From Pantoea piersonii (GTDB taxonomy: Bacteria > Pseudomonadota > Gammaproteobacteria > Enterobacterales > Enterobacteriaceae): a stretch of 62,279 nt of DNA. The DNA lies in the NCBI RefSeq assembly GCF_003612015.1, contig NZ_RARB01000013.1:1-62279 (forward strand). Direction: 5' to 3'. A program made the translations under genes and the position numbers. Below the pieces are notes generated by a model. That model saw only the letters and a list, made by a program, of their open reading frames with translations, did no database searches and was not told where the DNA came from. Shown in pieces: positions 44,418 through 53,951 of this stretch; within the stretch, counting starts at the first letter, position 1; each line of letters opens with the position of its first letter.

Positions 44418-44945
44418 TTATTCAGCAGGCAACCAGCGCGGCTGGGTCGCTTCGCCATCATACTGCAGCGGCGAGGGCAGGGTGATAAGCTCAATCAGCA
44501 CGCCAAACGGCGTCAGACAAAACCATGTCTGATTCCCTGAGCCTTCTTCCTGGGCGAAACAGTCATTCGGGCCGTCATAAAAGCGTGCGCCATGCGCCTT
44601 CAGCTTTTCCGCCGTCTCGTTGATATCATCAACATAGATGGAGAAGTGGTTAACGCCGGGCTGGCCGATATTTGCCAGATCGTCGGCAATGCCAGGCTCC
44701 AGCTGGAACAGCTCTACGTTACAGCCATTCCCCAGGCGCAGCATTGACAGCCCCACCACGCTCAGCTGGGGCGGAAAGCCGTTAACCGGACGCATTTGAT
44801 CGCCGCCGATGCGCTGTTCGCTCTTCTGCCAGGGAACGATGCGGTAGAGTATCGACGCATCGAGCGCCTTGATAAAAAAGTTTTCCGCCTGCTCAATATT
44901 GCTGACGGTGATGCCGATATGCTCAATGCCTCTTGTCGCCATCAT
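44418..44945 (-). CDS. VOC (glyoxalase/dioxygenase fold) family protein
   Basis: A 175-residue protein with two beta-alpha-beta-beta-beta modules. Metal-ligand-like residues are His9 (G-I-E-H-I-G), the V-N-H-F-S of the second module, and Glu at L-I-E-L near residue 158. Family members include glyoxalases, dioxygenases and epimerases. The substrate is unknown. Its start overlaps the stop of the GH15 gene (ATGA), with AAGGAG upstream, so translation is coupled. ATG 44942 is an alternative start. Confidence 0.85.
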   Translation of the reverse strand: MMATRGIEHIGITVSNIEQAENFFIKALDASILYRIVPWQKSEQRIGGDQMRPVNGFPPQLSVVGLSMLRLGNGCNVELFQLEPGIADDLANIGQPGVNHFSIYVDDINETAEKLKAHGARFYDGPNDCFAQEEGSGNQTWFCLTPFGVLIELITLPSPLQYDGEATQPRWLPAE

Positions 44946-46783
44946 AGTTCTCCTTGAGTTTTTTGATTATGTTGATGACAGGTCAATGCCTGCGCGGCGC
45001 AAATCAAAGCAAGGTGACTGAGACCCTGCGGCAGATTCCCGCGCCATTCGTTGCTGCGAACGTCAAACATTTCATTGAAGATCTCTACATTACCGCTGTC
45101 GCACAGCGTTTCCAGGATCTCATCCATGCAGGCGCGCGCCTTTGCAATCTCGCCCAGGGAGGCCCAGGCTTCCGCCAGCCAGAACGAGCAGGCGATAAAG
45201 GTGCTCTCCTCCTTCTCCACGCCGCTGTAGCGATAGAGCATGGCGCGACCCTGGCCCAGCTCGCGCTGAATCGCCGCATAGGTCGAACGCATACGCGCCG
45301 GGTTCACCGCATTGCCGTAGTGATGTACCAGCGCCAGCGAGGCATCCAGCCGCTCTTCGCTGCCGACGTAGAACAGATAAGCCTGTTTGCTCTCCGACCA
45401 GCAGTGCTCTTCCACCCAGTCGCGGATGCGGTCGCGCTCGCGCTCCCAGCGCTCCATCCAGGTCGGTTCGATATGGCGCGCTTTCGCCATGGCGACCGCG
45501 CGATCCAGCGCCAGCCAGCACGCCATTTTCGAATGGGTATAGTGCTGCTCTTCCGGCAGTTCCCAGATACCGGAATCTTTTAGCCGCCAGCGATCGGCGC
45601 AGTGGTTTGCCAGCTGGCCCAGCAGCCGCGACGTGCCTAAGTCCAGTACGTGGCCCGCTTCGATAAACAGCTGCGCCGTGGCGAGCATATCGCCATACAT
45701 GCTCAGCTGACGCTGGTCGCGCGCGTTATTACCGACGCGCACCGGCAGCGAATCTTTATAGCCGCGCAGCGCCGGATAGCGCTCCGGTGGCACGATATCG
45801 CCTTCAAGCGTATAGCAGGTACGTAGCTCGATGCCGTGACGCATAATGGTCTGCGACAGCCAGGAGAAGGCCGCTTTACAATCTTCCAGCGCGCCGAGAT
45901 AGACAAAAGATTTAATAATCAGGCAGGCGTCCCGCACCCAGGCGTAACGGTAGTCGTAATTTTTCTCGCCGCCGATGCCTTCCGGCAGCGAAGTGGTGGC
46001 CGCCGCGGCCAGCGCCCCGGTAGGGGAGTACCAGAGAAATTTCAGCGACAGGGCCGAGCGTTTGACATGGACTTTGTATTCGCCCTCATAGCTCAGGCTT
46101 TTACACCAGTCCTGCCAGGCGGTATGACTGGTTTCGATACGGGTATCAATAGCCTCGAGGTCCGGCACGGCCAGCGGCTCGCGCTGGGTAATCAGCAGCG
46201 CCACCAGCGAACGTGAATCCTGCTGCGTGGTAAGCTCGGCGATCACCTGCTCGTCATCCATATGGGTGATCTTTACGTCGTCGCTGGTGCGCAGCATCGC
46301 CATGATATCGCCGATATGAAATACATTCCCCTGAGTGGTGTTGCCCATCCACGGCGAACGCGTCTCCGCAACAGTGCCAAAGCGCAGGTGTAGCCTGAGC
46401 GTCATGCTGCCGCGCACGCCTTCTACGCGGCGCGCAAGTTCGCTCCAGGGCAAACGGCCCGCCAGGGTGCTGTTCAGGGATTCCGTCAGGCGAACTTCGC
46501 CTTCATCGGTGGTAAAACAGGTTTCCAGCACATTACTTTCATCGCGGTAGCGTCGCTGCATGCGATAGGGCTGAACAGGCGTAAGCGCAAAAAAACCGCC
46601 AATGCCGGGATCGAGCAGGCGATCGAACAGCGGCGGCGAATCGAGATTCGGCGCGCACCACCAGTCGATAGCGCCGTCGGGGGCAATCAGCGCGACAGAA
46701 CGTCCTTCGCCAATCGCTGCGTAGTCACCGAGGCCCGCAAATCCATCCTCGCGTACGGGCGAGGCGTAATCACCGTTTTTCAT
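44942..46783 (-). CDS. Glycoside hydrolase family 15 protein (glucoamylase/trehalase-like)
   Basis: A 613-residue protein. An N-terminal beta domain (G-D-Y-A-A-I-G-E-G, W-W-C-A-P-N) is followed by the (alpha/alpha)6 GH15 barrel with Y-D-Y-R-Y-A-W-V-R-D-A. Bacterial members hydrolyse alpha-glucans, and some are trehalases. No signal peptide is present, so it acts in the cytoplasm. I chose ATG 46783 because AAGGA lies about 7-8 bases before it. The VOC gene is translationally coupled behind it. A role in trehalose or glycogen turnover in stress is plausible but unproved. Confidence 0.87.
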   Translation of the reverse strand: MKNGDYASPVREDGFAGLGDYAAIGEGRSVALIAPDGAIDWWCAPNLDSPPLFDRLLDPGIGGFFALTPVQPYRMQRRYRDESNVLETCFTTDEGEVRLTESLNSTLAGRLPWSELARRVEGVRGSMTLRLHLRFGTVAETRSPWMGNTTQGNVFHIGDIMAMLRTSDDVKITHMDDEQVIAELTTQQDSRSLVALLITQREPLAVPDLEAIDTRIETSHTAWQDWCKSLSYEGEYKVHVKRSALSLKFLWYSPTGALAAAATTSLPEGIGGEKNYDYRYAWVRDACLIIKSFVYLGALEDCKAAFSWLSQTIMRHGIELRTCYTLEGDIVPPERYPALRGYKDSLPVRVGNNARDQRQLSMYGDMLATAQLFIEAGHVLDLGTSRLLGQLANHCADRWRLKDSGIWELPEEQHYTHSKMACWLALDRAVAMAKARHIEPTWMERWERERDRIRDWVEEHCWSESKQAYLFYVGSEERLDASLALVHHYGNAVNPARMRSTYAAIQRELGQGRAMLYRYSGVEKEESTFIACSFWLAEAWASLGEIAKARACMDEILETLCDSGNVEIFNEMFDVRSNEWRGNLPQGLSHLALICAAQALTCHQHNQKTQGEL

Positions 46784-46867
46784 CAGAAGCATCCTTGTCT
46801 GAAACGCGTTATCTACAGACGAAAAAACTGGCCGCACAGGGCGACCAGTTGGGAGGAACAGCGGGTA

Positions 46868-47761
46868 TTACAGCGTGCCAGTACCGCCGTCGGAGCACCA
46901 GACCTGACCAGAGGTGTAGCTGCTTTCGGCCGAGGCGAGCGTGACGTAAAGCGGCGCGATTTCAACCGGCTGGCCCGGACGGCCCAGCGGCGCGCTGGCA
47001 CCGAACTCTTTAACTTTTTCCTGCGGCTGGCCGCCGCATACCTGCAGCGGAGTCCAGTATGGACCCGGCGCGACCGCGTTTACGCGGATGCCTTCCTCGC
47101 CCAGCTGCTGCGCCAGCGCTTTGGTAAAGGCGACGATGGCCGCTTTAGTCTGCGCGTAGTCCAGCAAGATATCGCTTGGTTTATAGGCCTGTACCGATGA
47201 GGTATTGATAATGGATGCGCCGCGCGGCAGGTGGTCAACTGCGGCTTTGGTGATCCAGAACATGGCATAAACGTTGGTTTTAAAGGTCGCGTCAAAGTCT
47301 TCGGTAGAGAGGGTACGAATCGATTCGTTGAACTGCTGACGTCCGGCGTTGTTCACCAGAATATCGAGTCCGCCCAGCTGATCGACAGCCTGTTTCACCA
47401 GCGACTGGCAAAAGGCTTCATCACGGATATCGCCAGGAATAGCCACGGCTTTACGGCCTTCAGCTTTAATCAGCTCGATAACTTCAGCCGCGTCCGACTC
47501 TTCTTCTGGCAGATAGTTGATCGCTACGTCGGCGCCTTCACGGGCATAGGCGATAGCGACAGCGCGGCCGATACCGGAATCGCCGCCGGTGATCAGCGCT
47601 TTGCGTCCAGTCAGACGGCCAGTGCCGCGATAGGTGGTTTCCCCGTGATCCGGAACCGGATCCATTTTGCTGGCGAGACCGGGCACAGGTTGTTTCTGTT
47701 CCGGAAATGACGGTTTCGGAAATTCAACCGGGACGAGTGTTTTGTCGTTTTGGGTAGTCAT
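46868..47761 (-). CDS. yghA: SDR family oxidoreductase (YghA type)
   Basis: A 297-residue SDR of the group with an N-terminal extension, like E. coli YghA (294 residues) and Bacillus general stress SDRs. The K-Q-P-V-P-G leader precedes T-G-G-D-S-G-I-G and the catalytic Y-A-Q-T-K. I chose ATG 47761 because AAGGAG lies 6 bases upstream. It precedes the GH15 gene by 84 bases on the same strand. The YghA substrate is not well established; aldehyde reduction has been suggested. Confidence 0.86.
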   Translation of the reverse strand: MTTQNDKTLVPVEFPKPSFPEQKQPVPGLASKMDPVPDHGETTYRGTGRLTGRKALITGGDSGIGRAVAIAYAREGADVAINYLPEEESDAAEVIELIKAEGRKAVAIPGDIRDEAFCQSLVKQAVDQLGGLDILVNNAGRQQFNESIRTLSTEDFDATFKTNVYAMFWITKAAVDHLPRGASIINTSSVQAYKPSDILLDYAQTKAAIVAFTKALAQQLGEEGIRVNAVAPGPYWTPLQVCGGQPQEKVKEFGASAPLGRPGQPVEIAPLYVTLASAESSYTSGQVWCSDGGTGTL

Positions 47762-48361
47762 GCTTAGCTCCTTGCACATCGTTTTCGGATGATAATAAGC
47801 CTGGCACATATGTGAAGTTTGTCACATTCAAATTAACCAGACGGTTATTAAACCCACCATTTGCGGGATCGTTATTAATAATAAGGCGGCTTTTGAGGTT
47901 TAACTTCGAGCGGAGAATTTTTTTCGCTGCGCCTATTTAACAGGCGGTTTGGTGAAAGGTTTATATAACCTTTTGTTACTTGAGAGTGCCGTCAAACCCA
48001 GAAAGTTATCGCGATTAAATTTCTATTTAAACAAAGAGTTAAATATTTATCGGCGTTTTCTGTTGCGTCTTAATAAAGGTAAGGGTTGACCTGTTTTTAG
48101 CGCTGAACCCGCATAAGATCTGGCGCGTCAGGTAGAGCATAAGGCGTGGAGAATAAACTTTTCGGCGTTAAGAAAAAAAGTAAATAAACTTTCAGCTCAT
48201 TCTCACTCGAGGCAGGGAGAGCGTGGTTGCGTAATTATGCTGTACGCCTGGCCCATAAAGGCAGAATACGCTGTATTTGCTGTGGTTTCCCGCGGCCTGC
48301 GCAGCGCGTCTGCGTTAACCTGAGCGCTCACTTTCTGATACGGCGGAATAAGGAGCGCGGC
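47762..48361. other. Intergenic region, no supported gene
   Basis: About 600 bases between the divergent yghA-like and DMT genes, with A/T-rich promoter-like sequence. An upstream in-frame extension of the DMT ORF (from 48227) is not protein-like. No RNA or operator recognised. Confidence 0.4.
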
Positions 48362-49312
48362 GTGAGCGCGTCGACGGGTATTTCACTTAAAATCATAGCG
48401 ACGCTCAGCTCCACGCTGATGCTTGCCTGCGTAAAAGGTCTGGAGGGCGCGTTGCCGGTCGGCGAGGTGATTTTTTTCCGTTCGCTGGTGGGCATAATGC
48501 CGTTGCTGGTCTGGCTGCAATATCAGGGCGGTATTGTAGCGGGCATTAAAACCCGCAACGTTAAGGGGCATCTTGGCCGGGGCCTGGCGGGTACCTGCAG
48601 CATGTACTTCAGCTATCTGTCGCTGATGTATATTACGCTGACCGACGCCACTGCCATTAACTATGCCGCGCCGCTGTTTACCGTACTGCTCGCTGCCGTG
48701 GTGCTGCGCGAAAAAGTGCGTCTTAATCGCTGGCTGTCGGTGCTGGCCGGGTTTGTCGGCATTGTGATCATGCTTTCTGGTCACCTCTCGCTAAGCGGCC
48801 CGTCACGTCTCACTGTAGCCAGCCTGGCCTCATCCGTCGGCGTATTGCTGGCGCTGCTCTCCGCTATCTGCACGGCTGGCGCGCTGATTCAGATCCGCTA
48901 CCTGAGCGGCAAAGAGAAGCCGGGCGCGATCGCCTTCTGGTTTACCGCGATGACGGGCGCGACCTCACTGCTGACGCTGCCGTTCGGCTGGCGTTTACCA
49001 CAGGGCGAGCAGCTCCTTCTGCTGCTGGGCTGCGGCTTTTTCGGCGGGCTGACGCAAATTTTGCTGACGCTGAGCATGCGCTACGCCGACGCCTCGCTGC
49101 TGGCGCCTTTCGATTACAGTTCGCTGCTCTGGTCGGTAATTATCGGCGTGATTTTTCTTAATGTCTTGCCCGAAAACACCACGCTGATCGGCGCGAGCCT
49201 GGTGGCGCTCGCCGGTATCTACTCTGTTCTGAGTGAGCGACGTCAGCGGCGTCGGGCTGCTTCGGTGGTGTTAACCACCCGCAGCGAAACCGCCGATTTA
49301 ACAGCTGACTGA
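48362..49312 (+). CDS. EamA/DMT family transporter
   Basis: A 316-residue inner-membrane protein with ten hydrophobic helices in two EamA repeats (V-I-F-F-R-S and later A-P-F-D-Y-S-S-L-L-W). The start is taken as GTG 48362 because AAGGAG lies 7 bases upstream and homologous-looking sequence begins at S-T-G-I-S-L-K. Family members export amino acids or metabolites. Its substrate is unknown. It sits just before the TPP riboswitch, but belongs to a separate transcript. Confidence 0.85.
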   Translation: MSASTGISLKIIATLSSTLMLACVKGLEGALPVGEVIFFRSLVGIMPLLVWLQYQGGIVAGIKTRNVKGHLGRGLAGTCSMYFSYLSLMYITLTDATAINYAAPLFTVLLAAVVLREKVRLNRWLSVLAGFVGIVIMLSGHLSLSGPSRLTVASLASSVGVLLALLSAICTAGALIQIRYLSGKEKPGAIAFWFTAMTGATSLLTLPFGWRLPQGEQLLLLLGCGFFGGLTQILLTLSMRYADASLLAPFDYSSLLWSVIIGVIFLNVLPENTTLIGASLVALAGIYSVLSERRQRRRAASVVLTTRSETADLTAD

Positions 49313-49356
49313 CACGTCGCACTTGACGCCGGACAGTCAGTTGCCCTACAACTAAT

Positions 49357-49462
49357 GGCCGTCGGGGGAGTCTCGCCAGAGAGACTGAGAGGCTAATAGC
49401 GCAGCGCGCGGTTTAGCGACCCTTTGAACCTGACCCAGTTGATACTGGCGTAGGAAGACTCG
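49357..49462 (+). promoter_or_regulatory. TPP riboswitch (THI element)
   Basis: The conserved thi-box elements are present in order: GGGGGAG, CTGAGAGGCTAATAG, then ACCCTTTGAACCTGA and the ACTGGCGTAGG tail. Binding of thiamine pyrophosphate should shut down the thi operon that starts 154 bases later. The P1 boundaries are approximate. Confidence 0.93.
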
Positions 49463-49615
49463 TATCTCACTGATGCTTTCCCCTTTGAGATGCCTGCCGC
49501 GCGAGCTTACCTCCTTTGCTCACGCTTTTTCCCTTCACGTATCACGGGTCGTCAACATCGAGGCCTGCGTGAATCGTTATCTTTTTCAAAAAGCTTACTT
49601 TGTCAGGTGCGCGCC

Positions 49616-50551
49616 ATGAGCCGCTGGTCTGTGATCGGCAGCGGCGTCGCCGGATTATGCGTCGCCACGCTGCTGGCTGAACAGGGCGAAACGGTTGAGG
49701 TGATCGTCAGCGACCAGACGCCCGCGTCGCACTGGGCGGGCGGGATGCTGGCGCCTTTCTGCGAAGGGGAAAGCGCGCCTGAACAGGTCGTCGAACTGGG
49801 ACAGCGCGCCGCGGAGTGGTGGTCGCAACGGGTTGACGACGTCGCGCATCAGGGCACGCTGGTGGTGGCGTCGCCGCGCGACGCGGCGGAGCTGACGCGC
49901 TTCGCCCGCATGACGCGTCAGCACCAGTGGGCCGATCCCGCGCAGCTCGAGCCTGAGCTGGCGGGACGCTTTGCGCGCGGCCTGTTTTTCCCCGATGAAG
50001 CGCATCTCAATCCGCGCGACGCGCTGCGGCAACTGCGTGCCAGCCTTGAGGCGCGCGGCGTCGCCTTTCACGCCGGCAAACCCGCCGGAACCCTTATCGA
50101 CTGTCGCGGCATTCACGCCGTCGATCGCCAGCCGGAACTGCGCGCGGTACGCGGCGAGATGCTGATCCTGCAGTGTAAAGAACTCCATTTTTCCCGGCCG
50201 ATCCGGCTGCTGCATCCGCGCTTTCCCTGCTATCTGGTGCCGCGTGCCGACGGGCATTTTATGCTCGGCGCGACCATGGTTGAGAGCGACGACGCCAGCC
50301 CGATCAGCGCCCGCGCCATGATGGAGCTGCTCGGCGCCGCCTGGGCGATTCACCCGGCGCTGGCGGAGGCGCGCATTGTCGAGAGCGGTACGGGTCGGCG
50401 TCCCGCCTACCGTCATAACGTGCCGGAAGTGCGCTACCGCGACGGCGTCTTCTCGCTTAACGGCATGTACCGCCACGGTTTTTTACTTGCGCCCGCCATG
50501 GCGCAGCAGCTAATGCAACTGCTTAGTCAGGAGTCGAACCATGCAAATTGA
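49616..50551 (+). CDS. thiO: Glycine oxidase ThiO
   Basis: A 311-residue FAD enzyme. It oxidises glycine to dehydroglycine (iminoacetate) for thiazole synthesis. The FAD site is I-G-S-G-V-A-G-L-C, and near the end G-T-G-R-R-P and G-M-Y-R-H-G-F-L-L-A-P are typical of ThiO. I chose ATG 49616 because AGGTG precedes it and the FAD motif begins 8 residues in. It is the first gene after the TPP riboswitch. It replaces the ThiH route of E. coli. Confidence 0.92.
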   Translation: MSRWSVIGSGVAGLCVATLLAEQGETVEVIVSDQTPASHWAGGMLAPFCEGESAPEQVVELGQRAAEWWSQRVDDVAHQGTLVVASPRDAAELTRFARMTRQHQWADPAQLEPELAGRFARGLFFPDEAHLNPRDALRQLRASLEARGVAFHAGKPAGTLIDCRGIHAVDRQPELRAVRGEMLILQCKELHFSRPIRLLHPRFPCYLVPRADGHFMLGATMVESDDASPISARAMMELLGAAWAIHPALAEARIVESGTGRRPAYRHNVPEVRYRDGVFSLNGMYRHGFLLAPAMAQQLMQLLSQESNHAN

Positions 50552-50738
50552 ACTCAACGGTCAGCCAGTGGAAACCGAAGCGGCGAATGTCGCGGCGCTG
50601 CTGCAGGAGCGAAAAATCGACGCCGCCTGCGTCGCCAGCGCCTTTAACGGCCAGTTTTTGCCGCGCTCGCAGTATGAGAGCCAGCGGCTGGAAGCGGGAT
50701 GTCGGCTGGAAGTGCTGTCGCCGATGCAGGGAGGCTAA
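50541..50738 (+). CDS. thiS: Sulfur carrier protein ThiS
   Basis: A 65-residue ubiquitin-like carrier ending in the required Gly-Gly (64-65). ThiF adenylates this end and it is then converted to the thiocarboxylate that donates sulfur to ThiG. It overlaps the 3' end of thiO by 11 bases, with AGGAG upstream, so the two are translationally coupled. thiG follows after 3 bases. Confidence 0.95.
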   Translation: MQIELNGQPVETEAANVAALLQERKIDAACVASAFNGQFLPRSQYESQRLEAGCRLEVLSPMQGG

Positions 50739-50741
50739 AGC

Positions 50742-51500
50742 ATGTTCTACGGCTTTGTTCCCCGCTCGCGCTTTCTGCTCGGCACCGCCGGCTATCCGTC
50801 GCCCGATATTCTGCAGCAGGCGATCTGCGCCGCTGATGCCGAAATCATTACCGTCAGCCTGCGGCGGGAAGGGAGTCAGGGCGGCGCGTTTCGCGATCTG
50901 CTCAGCCAGCTCAACCGCCGCGTACTGCCCAACACCGCTGGCTGCCACAGCGTCAAAGAGGCGGTGACCACCGCTTATATGGCGCGTGAACTCTTCGACA
51001 CGCCGTGGATAAAGCTGGAGGTGATCGGCAACGCCGACACGCTGCAACCCGATCCCTTTGCGCTGGTCGAGGCGGCGCGCATTCTCTGTGCGGACGGCTT
51101 TCAGGTCTTTCCCTATACCACTGAGGATCTGATCGTCGGTGAAAAGCTGCTGGAAGCGGGATGTGAGGTGCTGATGCCCTGGGGTGCGCCTATTGGATCC
51201 GGTCAGGGCTTGCGCAATATCGAAGGGTTACGCAGCTTCCGCGCCTGGTTTAAAGACGTGCCGCTGGTGATCGACGCGGGTATCGGCGCACCGAGCCAGG
51301 CGGCGCAGGCGATGGAACTCGGATTCGACGCCATCCTGCTCAACACCGCCGTCGCGAAAGCACAGGATCCGGTGGCGATGGCGGGCGCTTTTGCGGGCGC
51401 AATCCGCGCGGGACAGGCGGCGCACCAGGCGGGACTGATGGAGCGGCGCGAGATGGCCGCTGCCTCGACGCCGGTGTTTGGCCTGGCGCAGTTTAGCTAA
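50742..51500 (+). CDS. thiG: Thiazole synthase ThiG
   Basis: A 252-residue TIM-barrel enzyme. It forms the thiazole phosphate from deoxyxylulose 5-phosphate, dehydroglycine and ThiS thiocarboxylate. The Schiff-base lysine is K91 in W-I-K-L-E-V-I-G, and the phosphate-binding [11 protein letters not shown] is intact. Length is normal. The preceding thiS stop is 3 bases away. Confidence 0.95.
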   Translation: MFYGFVPRSRFLLGTAGYPSPDILQQAICAADAEIITVSLRREGSQGGAFRDLLSQLNRRVLPNTAGCHSVKEAVTTAYMARELFDTPWIKLEVIGNADTLQPDPFALVEAARILCADGFQVFPYTTEDLIVGEKLLEAGCEVLMPWGAPIGSGQGLRNIEGLRSFRAWFKDVPLVIDAGIGAPSQAAQAMELGFDAILLNTAVAKAQDPVAMAGAFAGAIRAGQAAHQAGLMERREMAAASTPVFGLAQFS

Positions 51501-51512
51501 CGGGACAAGAGA

Positions 51513-52481
51513 ATGAATCGTTATCAGCGGCAGCAGATGCTGCCAGAGATCGGCGAAGCGGGGCAGCAGCGGCTCCGCGCCGCGCGCGTGCTGGTGGTGG
51601 GCGCAGGCGGGCTGGGATCGACGCTGCTGCCGCTGCTGGCGGGTGCGGGCGTCGGCTATCTGCGCATCTGGGACGATGACGCAGTAGAGCTGCACAATTT
51701 ACATCGTCAGACGCTTTTTACCACCGCCGATGTCGGCCAGCCAAAAGCGCTGTGCGCCGCGCGCGCGCTGAACGAGCGCAACCGCGATTGCGTAACCGAG
51801 GCGCGACAGCAGGCGCTGCGTGCCAGTACGGTCGCGAGAGCGCTCGAGGGGATCGACCTGGCGATCGACGCGGCGGACAGCTTCGCCGTGACCTACACCT
51901 TGTCCGACGCCTGTCAGCCGCGCCATATTCCGCTGATCAGCGCCTCGGTGCTGGGTCGGCAGGGCTATGTCGGCGGTTTTTGCGGCAGCGCGCCTGGCTA
52001 TCGTGCTCTGTTTCCGCAGCTCCCCACCTCTGCCGCTAACTGCAACACCGCTGGCGTAATGGGACCGGCGGTGGCGACGCTGGGCGCGATGCAGGCGCAG
52101 ATGGCGCTCAGCGTGCTGCTGGGATTAACGCCGTCGCCGCTCGGCAGCCTGGTGAACTGCGACTTTACCCAGTGGCATTTCCGCGCCTTTCGCTTTGACG
52201 ACGCGCAGGAGCCGACGCAGCCCCTCATTCCTTTTATCGACCGCGACCTGCTGCAGGCGGACGATTGTATCGTCGAGCTGCGCAGCCGCGAGGAAGCGCC
52301 GCACAGCGTGGCGGCGCAGGTTGAGCGCATCCTGCCGGAGGCGATAGACGCGTGGCAACCCCCCGCCGGTCGGCGCGTAGTGCTGGTGTGCGCCAGCGGC
52401 ATTCGCGCGGCGAAAGCGGCGTCGGTGCTGGCGCAGCGCGGCGTCATGCCGCTGGCGATCATCGCGGCGAACCAGGGATGA
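51513..52481 (+). CDS. thiF: ThiS adenylyltransferase ThiF, zinc ligands missing
   Basis: A 322-residue E1-like enzyme that adenylates ThiS. The ATP site G-A-G-G-L-G is at residues 30-35, and C177 is in N-C-N-T-A-G-V-M-G-P. Where ThiF/MoeB usually have the first zinc C-x-x-C, this protein has G-Y-R-A (162-165), and the second C-x-x-C is also absent. The C-terminus keeps a rhodanese-like loop C293-A-S-G-I-R but is too short for a whole rhodanese domain. Position in the operon makes the ThiF role likely. Confidence 0.9.
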   Translation: MNRYQRQQMLPEIGEAGQQRLRAARVLVVGAGGLGSTLLPLLAGAGVGYLRIWDDDAVELHNLHRQTLFTTADVGQPKALCAARALNERNRDCVTEARQQALRASTVARALEGIDLAIDAADSFAVTYTLSDACQPRHIPLISASVLGRQGYVGGFCGSAPGYRALFPQLPTSAANCNTAGVMGPAVATLGAMQAQMALSVLLGLTPSPLGSLVNCDFTQWHFRAFRFDDAQEPTQPLIPFIDRDLLQADDCIVELRSREEAPHSVAAQVERILPEAIDAWQPPAGRRVVLVCASGIRAAKAASVLAQRGVMPLAIIAANQG

Positions 52482-53212
52482 GCATGATGCCGCACGGCCC
52501 CGACATCGCTTTTGAAGAGGTAACGTTTGGCTGGAACAGCAAGCCGATCTGCGATCGTTTTAGCCTGGCGCTGCGCGGCGGAAAAACCAGCGCGCTGCTG
52601 GGGCGCAGCGGCGCAGGTAAAAGCACGCTGCTGCGGCTGGCGGCGGGGCTTTTAACGCCCCAGCAGGGACGGATAAGCAGCTCGCTGGCGGGCGATCTGT
52701 CGCAGCACATCGCCTGGATGGGGCAGCGCGACGAGCTCTATCCCTGGCTGTCGGTACGCGACAATGTCACGCTCTCCGCGCGGCTCAATGGTCAGCGTCC
52801 CGACCGCAAGCGCGCCGAAGCGTTGCTGGCGCAGGTCGAGCTGGCCGGGCTGGGCGACGCGCGCCCCGACTCGCTCTCCGGCGGGATGCGGCAGCGCGTC
52901 GCGCTGGCGCGCACGCTCTATCAGGATCGTCCGGTGGTGCTGATGGACGAGCCGTTCGCCACGCTCGACGTCATGACCAAGCTGCGGCTGCAAAGCCTGA
53001 CCGCCCGTGTGTTACGCGACAAAACGCTGCTGTTAGTCACACACGATCCGCTTGAGGCGTGTCGCCTTGCGCATGATATCTACCTGCTGGATGACGCGCC
53101 GCTGCGCTGTCGCGCCTTTTCCGCACCCGACGGCGATGTGCCGCGCGCTGCGCAGGATGGCGCGGTATTGCAGGCGCAGAGCCAGCTTTTTCAACAGCTC
53201 AGTCATGATTAA
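52478..53212 (+). CDS. ABC transporter ATP-binding protein, thiamine precursor uptake (ThiZ-like)
   Basis: A 244-residue ATPase of the nitrate/sulfonate/taurine ABC subfamily. Walker A G-R-S-G-A-G-K-S is at residues 42-49, the signature is L-S-G-G-M-R-Q-R, and Walker B is V-V-L-M-D-E-P. The start overlaps the thiF stop (ATGA) and the permease start overlaps its end, so the genes are coupled. It powers the permease and ThiY-like binding protein behind it. ATG 52484 is an alternative. Confidence 0.9.
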   Translation: MSMMPHGPDIAFEEVTFGWNSKPICDRFSLALRGGKTSALLGRSGAGKSTLLRLAAGLLTPQQGRISSSLAGDLSQHIAWMGQRDELYPWLSVRDNVTLSARLNGQRPDRKRAEALLAQVELAGLGDARPDSLSGGMRQRVALARTLYQDRPVVLMDEPFATLDVMTKLRLQSLTARVLRDKTLLLVTHDPLEACRLAHDIYLLDDAPLRCRAFSAPDGDVPRAAQDGAVLQAQSQLFQQLSHD

Positions 53213-53942
53213 ACATCGTATTTTAAGCCTGGCCTACCTGCTGGCGGTGATCGGCGGCGTATGGCAACTGGCACGCCACAGCGGCGTACCCGCTTTTCTG
53301 CTGCCTTCGCCTCAGTCGGTGGGGCAGGCGCTGCTTCAGCAGCATGCGCTGCTGGCGCATCACGCGCTCTATACGCTCGGAGAGATCGCGCTGGCGCTGC
53401 TGCTGGGCGGCGGCGCTGGCGTGACGCTGGCGATTGTGATGTCCGCCAGTCCGCTGCTGCGCCGTCTGCTGTTTCCGCTGGTCGCCGCCAGCCAGACCAT
53501 TCCCGTCTTTGCGCTGGCGCCGCTGCTGGTGCTGTGGCTCGGTTTCGGCGTCGCGTCGAAAGTGGTAGTCGCCGCGCTGATTATCTTTTTCCCGCTCTGC
53601 CTGTCGCTGTTTGACGGACTTTGCCGCACGCCGCCCGGCTGGCTGGAGCTGGCGCAGACGATGAACCGCTCGCGGCTGCGACAGTTCCTGCATGTGCGCT
53701 GGCCCGCGGCGCTGCCGCACTTTTTTTCCGGTCTGCAAATGGCAGCCATTCTCGCGCCGGTTGGCGTGGTGATTGGCGAATGGGTCGGCGCGAGCGAAGG
53801 GCTCGGCTACCTGATGATGCATGCCAGCGCGCGGCTGGAGACGCCGCTCAGTTTTGCCGCACTGGCGCTGTTAATGCTGCTGGCGCTGCTGTTATCGGGC
53901 GGCGTCGCACTGCTGCGCCGTCGTTTTCTCTACTCTGCATAA
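53205..53942 (+). CDS. ABC transporter permease, thiamine precursor uptake (ThiX-like)
   Basis: A 245-residue inner-membrane protein with about six helices and the EAA-like loop L-E-L-A-Q-T-M-N-R-S-R-L-R-Q-F. It belongs to the SsuC/TauC/ThiX permease family. The ATG at 53205 overlaps the ATPase gene by 8 bases. Together with the ATPase and ThiY-like protein it should import a pyrimidine precursor of thiamine. Confidence 0.9.
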   Translation: MIKHRILSLAYLLAVIGGVWQLARHSGVPAFLLPSPQSVGQALLQQHALLAHHALYTLGEIALALLLGGGAGVTLAIVMSASPLLRRLLFPLVAASQTIPVFALAPLLVLWLGFGVASKVVVAALIIFFPLCLSLFDGLCRTPPGWLELAQTMNRSRLRQFLHVRWPAALPHFFSGLQMAAILAPVGVVIGEWVGASEGLGYLMMHASARLETPLSFAALALLMLLALLLSGGVALLRRRFLYSA

Positions 53943-53951
53943 GGAATCATT

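Noticed and set aside
48227..48361. N-terminal extension of the DMT transporter from ATG 48227
   Set aside because: The 45 extra residues are Arg/Cys-rich and unlike the family; GTG 48362 has AAGGAG at good spacing.
47762..48361. Possible small RNA in the 600-base gap
   Set aside because: No promoter-terminator pair or stable hairpin with T-run could be seen.
53052..53204. Longer thiamine-precursor permease starting inside the ATPase gene
   Set aside because: The first 51 codons are another frame of the ATPase; ATG 53205 gives a normal permease N-terminus.
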